From: Desulfosporosinus sp. UBA4726
GTDB taxonomy: Bacteria; Bacillota; Desulfitobacteriia; Desulfitobacteriales; Desulfitobacteriaceae
Assembly: GCA_002404215.1 (NCBI GenBank)
Contig: DHJG01000081.1
Span: 1,327 to 8,356, forward strand
Length of the DNA: 7,030 bases
Reading direction: 5' to 3'
Numbering within the stretch: position 1 is the first letter of the stretch; each line of letters opens with the position of its first letter. Below are positions 1-4,920 of this stretch, one piece after another. The position numbers were made by a program, and so were the translations under genes. A model generated the notes under the pieces. It did no database searches, had not been told where the DNA came from, and worked only from the letters and a program-made list of their open reading frames with translations.

Positions 1-1
1 A

Positions 2-94
2 ATTAAAAATCCAGGCTGCAGGTTTCTCTCGCTTATTGGAGTTGAAGGCTGTCGCTTGGTTTTTCGTTTTTATCACGGAACGTATCACATTTAG
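2..94 (+). CDS. possible C-terminal end of an upstream gene (partial, unidentified)
   Basis: This reading frame is open from the left edge and stops at TAG 92-94, giving 30 residues that end in FRFYHGTYHI. The stop lies 16 bases before the GTG of the FAD subunit and just ahead of its ribosome binding site, which is normal spacing inside an operon. I do not recognise the protein. The stretch is short enough to be open by chance, and the bases could equally be 5' leader. The frame of the FAD subunit is also open to the left edge, so frame openness alone does not decide. Confidence 0.3.
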   Translation: MKNPGCRFLSLIGVEGCRLVFRFYHGTYHI

Positions 95-96
95 GC

Positions 97-104
97 AAGG
101 AGGT
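97..104 (+). promoter_or_regulatory. ribosome binding site that sets the FAD-subunit start
   Basis: AAGGAGGT is a perfect anti-16S match, six bases before GTG at 111. It decides the start in favour of GTG 111 over the TTG at 36 in the same frame, which has no such site and would add 25 residues not typical of the family. Confidence 0.85.
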
Positions 105-110
105 AGAAGC

Positions 111-908
111 GTGTTTACATTACTTGATTTGGTTCAACCAGATAATTTAGCAGAAGCTTATCAGATCCTGTCTGATAAAAGAAATAATACCATTCTCGGG
201 GGATGTACTTTTTTAAAAATGGGGTCAAAACGAATCGGTACAGCAATTGACCTTTCCAACCTTAAACTTAGCTATATTAAAGAGCAGGCTGGTTTTATCG
301 AGATCGGGGCCATGACAAGCTTAAGAGAGATTGAAACTCACAAGAGGTTAATGGAGTGCTTTAATGGGGTACTTCCTAAATCAGTTCATAACATTATTGG
401 AGTGCAGTTTAGAAACAGCGTTACGGTGGGTGCTTCGGTTTACTCAAAGTACGGATTTTCTGATTTAATCACTACTATGTTAGCGCTAAATACCGAAGTC
501 GAATTATACAAGAGTGGCAGAATGCCCCTGATTGACTTCTTAAACAAGCCAAAGGAAAAAGATATTTTAGTTAGATTATGGATAAAGGTTGATAACCGGA
601 AAGCTGCTTACTTGAATTTGAGGAATTCAGCCAGCGACTTTTCGGTTTTAAATGTTGCAGTCTCCAAGCTTGAAGACCAATGGACAGTCGTTGTCGGGGC
701 CAGACCGAGAAGAGCAGCTATAGCTACAAGTGCTTCGGCAGCTCTTTCAAAGGGGGAGCTTAGTATCGAAGAGATTGAGGATGCGGCCAAAAGGGCTGCA
801 GAAGAGCTATCCTTCGGAACCAATATGAGAGGGACTGCCAATTATCGCAGGGCACTCTGCCAGGTGCTCGTCAAGAGGGGAATAATGGAGGTATTGCAAT
901 GCAAATAA
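111..908 (+). CDS. molybdenum hydroxylase (xanthine dehydrogenase family), FAD-binding subunit
   Basis: This 265-residue protein has the size and layout of the medium (FAD) subunit of three-subunit molybdenum hydroxylases (XdhB, YgfM, CoxM type). It would pass electrons from the iron-sulphur subunit to FAD and on to an acceptor in the cytoplasm. The N-terminal FAD loop is at residues 28-38 (ILGGCTFLKMG, family form GGT-L). A second FAD-contact loop is at 101-110 (RNSVTVGASV, family form RN-AT-GGNI). The CO dehydrogenase flavoprotein C-terminal domain follows, ending with the usual YRR-L--VLVKR at about 245-257. Both FAD loops depart slightly from consensus (Cys for the residue after GG, and GA for GG), which recalls the divergent YgfM-like members. 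GTG is chosen because of the AAGGAGGT site at 97. The gene overlaps the next by 10 bases, so translation is probably coupled. Family assignment is firm; substrate and acceptor are not known. Confidence 0.9.
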   Translation: MFTLLDLVQPDNLAEAYQILSDKRNNTILGGCTFLKMGSKRIGTAIDLSNLKLSYIKEQAGFIEIGAMTSLREIETHKRLMECFNGVLPKSVHNIIGVQFRNSVTVGASVYSKYGFSDLITTMLALNTEVELYKSGRMPLIDFLNKPKEKDILVRLWIKVDNRKAAYLNLRNSASDFSVLNVAVSKLEDQWTVVVGARPRRAAIATSASAALSKGELSIEEIEDAAKRAAEELSFGTNMRGTANYRRALCQVLVKRGIMEVLQCK

Positions 909-1348
909 ACGTGACAATTAACGATAAATTGGTGACTTGGGATGTTAAGAAGGATGAATTTTTAGTGGACACCCTAAGGTCCCATGGACTCCTTAGTGTT
1001 AAGAAAGCTTGTGATACAAGTTGTTGCGGACTTTGCACTGTTTGGCTTGAGGACAAGCCGGTACTTTCTTGTTCTATTCTTTCTTTGCGGATTCATGGTA
1101 AAAAAATCACAACTATAGAGGGTGTTCCAAAGGAAGCGGAAGAATTTGCGCGAGTACTCACTGCAGAAGGGGCCGAGCAGTGTGGTTTTTGCAGTCCGGG
1201 CTTCATTATGAATGTGCTGGCTATGAAAAACGAATTGCTTAATCCTTCAGAAGAAGAAATTATTCACTACTTGACTGGTAATCTGTGCCGTTGCACGGGC
1301 TATATGGGCCAGCTCAGAGCAGTCAAGACCTATCTGGGGGTGCTTTAG
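899..1348 (+). CDS. molybdenum hydroxylase, [2Fe-2S] electron-transfer subunit
   Basis: This is the small subunit (149 residues, usual 150-170) of the same hydroxylase, with two domains. The N-terminal plant-ferredoxin-like domain has cluster ligands C38, C43, C46 and C58 in the pattern C-x4-C-x2-C-x11-C. The C-terminal helical domain has C95-GF-C98-SPG and NLC130-R-C132-TGY. The clusters relay electrons from the molybdenum site to FAD. Unusually, the first cluster loop reads CDTSCCGLC: the Gly normally three residues after the first Cys is Ser41, and there is an extra Cys42 next to ligand C43. ATG 899 lies inside the end of the FAD gene and has GGAGGT at 887-892, six bases upstream. The stop at 1348 is one base before the next ATG. 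The three genes clearly make one transcript and one complex. E. coli nomenclature would call this XdhC. Confidence 0.95.
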   Translation: MQINVTINDKLVTWDVKKDEFLVDTLRSHGLLSVKKACDTSCCGLCTVWLEDKPVLSCSILSLRIHGKKITTIEGVPKEAEEFARVLTAEGAEQCGFCSPGFIMNVLAMKNELLNPSEEEIIHYLTGNLCRCTGYMGQLRAVKTYLGVL

Positions 1349-1349
1349 T

Positions 1350-3644
1350 ATGAAAAAGATAGGTATGAAAAGTGTCGGTCAGAGCATTCGTAAAATCGAT
1401 GGAATGGCCATCGCTACAGGCAAACCGGTGTATACCGAGGATATAGCGATGAATAATGCTTTAGTGGTGAAAATTCTGAGGAGTCCCCACGCTTTTGCTA
1501 AGATCAATTCGATTGATCTCTCTAGAGCAGAGAAGGTAGAGGGTGTAGAATGCATCCTGACATATAAGGATGTCCCAGCTGAGCGATTTACGTTAGCCGG
1601 ACAATCTTATCCAGAGCCCTCGCCCTATGACCGGTTGATCCTTGATAAAATCGTACGCTATGTTGGGGACGAAGTAGCGATTATCGCTGCAGTGGATGAA
1701 AGAACTGCACTTCTGGCTATGAAGAAAATCAAGGTGGATTATGAGGTATGGGAACCTGTCTTAGATTTTGAGAAGGCTTTGGGAAATTCCACGGTCGTTC
1801 ATCCTGAAGAAGATTTATCCTGCAATTTTGACATTGGACTGCATAAGGAAAAGAATATTGCATCCTCCTTCAAAGAAGTAGTGGGAGACGTTGAAGAAGA
1901 ATTCAGGCGTTGTTACGAGGTCGTAGAGGATGTCTATTATCCTCAGGCTCAGGCCCATGCTATGATGGAAACGTACCGTGCTTATACGTACCTTGATCAT
2001 ACGGGAAGGCTTGTAGTGGTAAGCTCCACTCAGATTCCCTTTCATGTCAGAAGACAGTTAGCGCGAGCTCTGCAGATTCCCTCTAGTAAGGTAAGGGTGA
2101 TCAAACCGAGAATTGGTGGTGGGTTTGGGGGTAAACAAACGAGCGCAGTAGAGGGGTTCGCGGCCATTGTGACCCTAAAGACTGGGAAACCGGCGATCAT
2201 CATCTATGATAGAAAAGAAACGTTTAGTTGTACGACCAGTCGTCATGCCATGAGATTAAAGGTCAAATTGGGGGCCGATCAGGACGGGATCATTCGAGCG
2301 ATCGATATGCAGGTTTTGTCGGATACTGGAGCGTACGGGGAACATGCGGCCACCGTCTTAGGTTGTGTGGGCCATTATACTCTGCCGCTTTATAATAAAG
2401 CAAGAGCAGTTCGAATCACTGGCAATGCCGTGTATACCAATAAAATGCCCGCAGGGGCTTTCAGAGGGTATGGGGCAACACAGGGAACGTTCGCGTTGGA
2501 ATCCACCGTTAATAAGTTGGCTGAACGATTGAAGATGGATCCGACTGAGGTTCGTCTCAAGAATATTAGCAAAGAAGGGGAGACTTTCTTAACGGGTCAG
2601 GGAGTTCTATTGGGAAGTTCGTCCTTAGATCGATGTATCGAAAAGGGCAAAGAGTTAATCGGTTGGAAGGAAAAATTCCCACGCCGGGAAATCGGTCAAA
2701 ATAAAGTCAGAGCTGTGGGAATGGCGATCACCATGCAGGGCTCGGGTATTGCCAATATCGGTACCGCTTCCGTTGAAATTAGATTGAACGATGATGGAAA
2801 TTTTACCCTTCTCTCGGGTGCAACGGATATGGGACATGGCTGTGATACCATACTGACCCAGATGGCCGCAGAAATATTAGAAATACCAATGGATAATATT
2901 ATTTTTGTCGCGGGGGATACGGATACCTCCCCTTATGATCCAGGGTCTTACGCTTCAAGTACGACCTATGTTGCAGGAACAGCGACCGTCAAAGCTGCAA
3001 AGGATTTGAAAAATAAGATTCTAGAGCAGGGGGCCAAGCTTTTAGGAGTTTCTTTGCACGAGGCCGAACTGAATGGGTTAGCAGTTCGCACGATTAACGG
3101 GGACCAAGAGATTAGTCTTGTCAAACTTGCTGAACTTACCATCCTGGGCGCGGGGAAACTTCAGCTAACTAGTTATGCAACACATGGTAGTGAAGTTTCC
3201 CCTCCACCATATGTAGCAGGCTTTGCTGAGGTTGAAGTCGATCAAGAAACCGGAAAAGTAGAGCTGATCGACTATGTTGCGGTCGTAGACTGTGGGACCG
3301 TGATTAACCCAAACCTAGCCAGGATGCAAGCTGAAGGTGGGATTGCCCAGGGAATAGGAATGGCCCTCTATGAAGAGGTACATTATAATGACTTAGGCAA
3401 GATGGAGACCAACTCCTTTATGCAGTACAAAATCCCGTGCCGCAAGGATGTGGGAAAAGTACACATAGCGTTTGAAGAGAGCTTTGAACCTACGGGTCCT
3501 TTCGGTGCTAAATCTATTGGAGAAGTGGTGGCCAATACCCCATCCCCGGCCATTGCCCATGCAGTTTATAACGCTGTAGGAGTTAGAGTGAAGCATTTAC
3601 CCATCACGCCTGAGAAAGTATTCTTAGGAATGCAGAAACTCTAA
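1350..3644 (+). CDS. molybdenum hydroxylase, molybdopterin-binding catalytic subunit (xanthine dehydrogenase family)
   Basis: This large subunit (764 residues, usual 750-800) holds the Mo-pterin cofactor and hydroxylates a heterocycle or aldehyde with oxygen from water. The N-terminal a/b hammerhead domain covers about 15-135. The Moco-binding domains follow: GGGFGGK at 256-262, DTGAYGEHA at 325-333, AFRGYG at 370-375, GATDMGHG at 490-497, GDTDTSPYDPG at 522-532, EGGIAQGIGMALYEE at 662-676, and GAKSIGE at 719-725, where E725 matches the invariant catalytic glutamate. By hand alignment with bovine xanthine oxidase, purine-binding Glu802 corresponds to Q263 and Arg880 to about V340. The general family is therefore certain, but oxidation of xanthine itself is not. 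The protein resembles the XdhA-type subunits of anaerobic purine degraders, some of which carry a selenium cofactor, though nothing in the window shows selenium handling. GGGGGTG at 1336-1342 serves as ribosome binding site. No intrinsic terminator follows directly. Confidence 0.93.
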   Translation: MKKIGMKSVGQSIRKIDGMAIATGKPVYTEDIAMNNALVVKILRSPHAFAKINSIDLSRAEKVEGVECILTYKDVPAERFTLAGQSYPEPSPYDRLILDKIVRYVGDEVAIIAAVDERTALLAMKKIKVDYEVWEPVLDFEKALGNSTVVHPEEDLSCNFDIGLHKEKNIASSFKEVVGDVEEEFRRCYEVVEDVYYPQAQAHAMMETYRAYTYLDHTGRLVVVSSTQIPFHVRRQLARALQIPSSKVRVIKPRIGGGFGGKQTSAVEGFAAIVTLKTGKPAIIIYDRKETFSCTTSRHAMRLKVKLGADQDGIIRAIDMQVLSDTGAYGEHAATVLGCVGHYTLPLYNKARAVRITGNAVYTNKMPAGAFRGYGATQGTFALESTVNKLAERLKMDPTEVRLKNISKEGETFLTGQGVLLGSSSLDRCIEKGKELIGWKEKFPRREIGQNKVRAVGMAITMQGSGIANIGTASVEIRLNDDGNFTLLSGATDMGHGCDTILTQMAAEILEIPMDNIIFVAGDTDTSPYDPGSYASSTTYVAGTATVKAAKDLKNKILEQGAKLLGVSLHEAELNGLAVRTINGDQEISLVKLAELTILGAGKLQLTSYATHGSEVSPPPYVAGFAEVEVDQETGKVELIDYVAVVDCGTVINPNLARMQAEGGIAQGIGMALYEEVHYNDLGKMETNSFMQYKIPCRKDVGKVHIAFEESFEPTGPFGAKSIGEVVANTPSPAIAHAVYNAVGVRVKHLPITPEKVFLGMQKL

Positions 3645-3651
3645 AGAGACT

Positions 3652-3682
3652 TTGCATATCGAAACGCGCATAGGATATGAAA
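3652..3682. repeat. inverted repeat just after the hydroxylase operon
   Basis: CATATC at 3655-3660 and GATATG at 3674-3679 are exact reverse complements with 13 bases between. After one mismatch the pairing continues for two more bases on each side. The repeat ends five bases before the TG of the promoter at 3687. It could be an operator covering the -35 region or part of a weak 3' hairpin of the hydroxylase mRNA. There is no T tract, so it is not an intrinsic terminator. Confidence 0.4.
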
Positions 3683-3686
3683 TTAG

Positions 3687-3695
3687 TGATATAAT
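3687..3695 (+). promoter_or_regulatory. extended -10 promoter for the 3702-3990 transcript
   Basis: TGATATAAT is a perfect extended -10 element (TG, one base, TATAAT at 3690-3695). No good -35 lies 16-18 bases upstream, which is tolerated in extended -10 promoters, particularly when an activator helps. Transcription would begin near 3702, at the first copy of the CAAGGNTGG motif. No coding start with a ribosome binding site follows for almost 400 bases, which points to an RNA gene or a long leader. Confidence 0.6.
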
Positions 3696-3701
3696 GACTA
3701 A

Positions 3702-3990
3702 GCAAGGCTGGAGATTTCCGGTCTTGTTTTCATGTAACTCCTGTTCATAAAGAAAGACTTGCCTAGCGTTAGTTGCAGCAATGTGCTGGTCAAGGATGGC
3801 CGAGTGTCTCTGCAGCCCAAGAATCGAACAGGATGTTCAAGGTTGGAGCTCTAGCCAAGGATGGAGAGAAGAGAGCATCGCCTGGCAAGGTGCTGTGATA
3901 GCGAGAAAGGGCCTTCTTGAAATATAACTTTCGGTTATTTCTGAGTACAAGGAATATTGTGGCTAAGGATACAAGATGTACATGCCATTT
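3702..3990 (+). ncRNA. candidate structured small RNA with repeated CAAGGNTGG / loop GGA motifs (CsrA-sponge-like)
   Basis: This 447-base gap has a promoter but no convincing protein gene. CAAGGNTGG occurs at 3703, 3791, 3838 and 3856. Several hairpins put GGA in the loop. One is GGUC 3788-3791 with GGCC 3798-3801, loop AAGGAU. Another is GAAC 3826-3829 with GUUC 3835-3838, loop AGGAU. A third is UCUAGCC 3850-3856 with GGAGAGA 3863-3869, loop AAGGAU, with a tandem A-G/G-A mismatch. A fourth is ACAA 3947-3950 with UUGU 3957-3960, loop GGAAUA, preceded by GUACAAGGA. Plain hairpins lie at 3721-3758 and 3776-3788, and an A+U-rich one at 3919-3941. CsrA is known to bind hairpin-loop GGA in contexts like ACARGGAUG, and CsrB-type RNAs carry many CAGGA-G loops. 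That this RNA binds CsrA is inference. It matches no riboswitch, tmRNA, SRP or RNase P signature I know. The 3' end is uncertain because no poly-U terminator is seen. Confidence 0.5.
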
Positions 3991-4028
3991 GATCTCTAAT
4001 GGTGTAAACTATAAGACAAGTAATCCCA

Positions 4029-4066
4029 ATTCTCTTATTGAGAATAGTGATCACAAAGATAATAAT
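4029..4066 (+). promoter_or_regulatory. promoter of the MazG-like gene, with an inverted repeat over the -35
   Basis: TTGAGA (4038-4043) and AATAAT (4061-4066) are separated by exactly 17 bases, and each matches the sigma-A consensus at five of six positions. A start near 4073 would leave a leader of about 20 bases. ATTCTC 4029-4034 and GAGAAT 4040-4045 form a perfect inverted repeat around five bases and overlap the -35, so a repressor site is possible. No T tract follows, so this is not a terminator for the upstream RNA. Confidence 0.6.
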
Positions 4067-4091
4067 TGTTAGGAACTGAGGTAATAGAATA

Positions 4092-4433
4092 ATGATAATA
4101 AAAAACGAATTAAGCGAGGCCTTGCTCGTTTCTAAAACTGTGACACTTCCTCGTTTGAACCGCTTAAGTCCTTCCTTAGAAAGCACCGCCTTGAAGATCA
4201 TGGAGGAATCTGGAGAATTAGCTCAAGCTATAGGCAAACTTAGGGGACTTAGTGGGGAGCGACAACGCCTAGAAGAAGAAGAAGCCATGCAGATGGTGGC
4301 CCGAGAATTGGTAGATGTGGCCCAGACAGCTGTAACTATGATGTTTGTCCTAGAAGAGCAATACGGCATAGATTTAGAAGGCATTTTGAAAGACCATATA
4401 ACAAAATTGCGTCAAAAGGGATATTGTGATTAG
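4092..4433 (+). CDS. MazG-like nucleotide pyrophosphohydrolase (all-alpha NTP-PPase)
   Basis: This 113-residue protein has the metal-binding signature of all-alpha NTP pyrophosphatases. The first helix carries E38-E39-x-x-E42 (MEESGELAQAIG) and the second E72-x-x-D75 (ELVDVAQTA), separated by a charged linker with EEEEA at 61-65. Such enzymes bind Mg2+ through these acidic residues and cut nucleoside triphosphates to the monophosphate and pyrophosphate, usually to remove non-canonical or surplus nucleotides in the cytoplasm. It is a single-domain form, about the length of MazG-like and dCTPase-like small family members and much shorter than two-domain MazG. The start has GAGG at 4078-4081, ten bases upstream, and AGGA at 4071. 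It has its own promoter (4038-4066). Family fold is fairly certain; the substrate cannot be told. Confidence 0.8.
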   Translation: MIIKNELSEALLVSKTVTLPRLNRLSPSLESTALKIMEESGELAQAIGKLRGLSGERQRLEEEEAMQMVARELVDVAQTAVTMMFVLEEQYGIDLEGILKDHITKLRQKGYCD

Positions 4434-4544
4434 AAACTTCTAGAAAAAGCAGATAAAATTAAGGTTTTATATTGGCATTAATGATACGCTGATATGAAGA
4501 TGTAAAATTATTGGAAGTATTGATTTGGAGAAGGGTGAGTAGGT

Positions 4545-4715
4545 ATGGAATATTTCACGCTCATAACTGCTTTAGGGATTATATTATTATTTGGATTTTG
4601 GTCAGGAAGACGTCGTCTCAAGTCGCAGAAGGGACAGGAATCAAAAAGGCAGGCCTCAAAATTACATCCTTTATCAAGGATGAAAAAACAAACTAATTTG
4701 CGCAGGATTAAATAG
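4545..4715 (+). CDS. small membrane protein with one transmembrane segment and a basic tail
   Basis: This ATG-started frame of 56 residues begins MEYFTLITALGIILLFGFW. That is one hydrophobic helix at about residues 4-19, followed by a strongly basic, Lys/Arg/Gln-rich tail (GRRRLKSQKG and onward, ending NLRRIK). The positive tail directly after the helix predicts an N-out, C-in single-span protein by the positive-inside rule. AAGGGTGAG at 4531-4539 is a fair ribosome binding site five bases before the ATG, and GGAG at 4527 is an alternative. The gene lies 111 bases after the MazG-like gene and 30 bases before a strong terminator, so the two probably share a transcript. I do not recognise a family. 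An overlapping 61-codon frame with a TTG start at 4511 was judged less likely. Confidence 0.6.
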   Translation: MEYFTLITALGIILLFGFWSGRRRLKSQKGQESKRQASKLHPLSRMKKQTNLRRIK

Positions 4716-4745
4716 GTGTAATGGGGTATCAAAAAGGATCAAATT

Positions 4746-4789
4746 AAAGTGGTTAGCAGGACTAGGTATGGTCCAGCTAACCACTTTTT
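4746..4789 (+). terminator. intrinsic terminator after the small membrane protein gene
   Basis: AAAGTGGTTAGC (4746-4757) pairs perfectly over 12 bases with 4776-4787. Inside, past an A-A mismatch, GGAC 4759-4762 pairs with GTCC 4771-4774. A T-rich tract (TTTTTATTTT from 4785) follows. This is a strong rho-independent terminator and separates the MazG-like unit from the gal operon. Confidence 0.92.
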
Positions 4790-4816
4790 ATTTTGGGTTA
4801 TTTTAAAGAGAGTGGA

Positions 4817-4863
4817 TTTACAAAAATGTGGAATTTGTAAACAAGGATCAGGCTATATATAGA
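4817..4863 (+). promoter_or_regulatory. gal operon control region: perfect inverted repeat over a possible promoter
   Basis: TTTACAAA (4817-4824) and TTTGTAAA (4834-4841) are exact reverse complements around nine bases. The right arm contains TTGTAA (4835-4840), a possible -35, with TATAGA (4858-4863) 17 bases later; each matches consensus at four of six positions. An operator overlapping the -35 would suit repression in the absence of galactose, and catabolite repression is another possibility. The repeat is not a canonical GalR/LacI or cre site (no central CG), so the regulator is unknown. Confidence 0.45.
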
Positions 4864-4875
4864 TGAGACCAGTAA

Positions 4876-4901
4876 ATTAAGTTGTATTAAGTTATCAACT
4901 T
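4876..4901 (+). repeat. direct and inverted repeats in the galT leader
   Basis: ATTAAGTT occurs at 4876-4883 and 4886-4893, one helical turn (10 bases) apart. AAGTTG 4879-4884 or AAGTT 4889-4893 can pair with CAACTT 4896-4901, giving two mutually exclusive small hairpins just upstream of the galT ribosome binding site. It may be a second protein site or a weak RNA structure. AT-rich sequence makes chance a real alternative. Confidence 0.3.
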
Positions 4902-4907
4902 TTTAGA

Positions 4908-4912
4908 GGAGG
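4908..4912 (+). promoter_or_regulatory. ribosome binding site supporting the TTG start of galT
   Basis: GGAGG sits within AGAGGAGGG, eight bases before TTG 4921. It is the feature that supports TTG as start, since there is no ATG in this frame between the site and the conserved N-terminal ELRYNPLLGDW motif. Confidence 0.85.
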
Positions 4913-4920
4913 GAAGACAA

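Noticed and set aside
36..110. TTG at 36 as start of the FAD subunit (25 extra residues)
   Set aside because: It has no ribosome binding site, while GTG 111 has a perfect AAGGAGGT six bases upstream and begins exactly where family members begin.
3702..3918. 6S RNA
   Set aside because: The 5' and 3' ends can pair for only about six bases (AAGGCT with GGCCTT), and there is no long rod with a central bubble; the structure is a chain of small hairpins instead.
3781..3927. 48-codon frame (or 43 codons from ATG 3796) through the candidate RNA
   Set aside because: There is no proper ribosome binding site and no recognisable protein features, and the frame overlaps the hairpins and repeated motifs that explain the sequence better. 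Not excluded absolutely.
3919..3941. Hairpin GAAATA-t-AAC with GTTATTTC as terminator of the RNA
   Set aside because: The stem is AU-rich with a bulge and is followed by CTGAGTAC, not by a run of T. It is kept only as a possible structural hairpin.
3702..4091. Riboswitch or T-box leader of the MazG-like gene
   Set aside because: It has no T-box GGTGG sequence, no known aptamer core I can recognise and no terminator/antiterminator pair; the MazG-like gene has its own promoter at 4038-4066.
3935..4201. Minus-strand 88-codon frame
   Set aside because: It overlaps the start of the MazG-like gene and the + strand promoter and has a low-complexity Ile/Leu-rich translation from AT-rich DNA; no family is recognised.
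4511..4696. 61-codon frame with TTG start overlapping the 56-residue microprotein
   Set aside because: The start is weak with no clear ribosome binding site, and the sequence shows no coherent helix/tail pattern. The ATG frame at 4545 has a site and a typical small membrane protein sequence.
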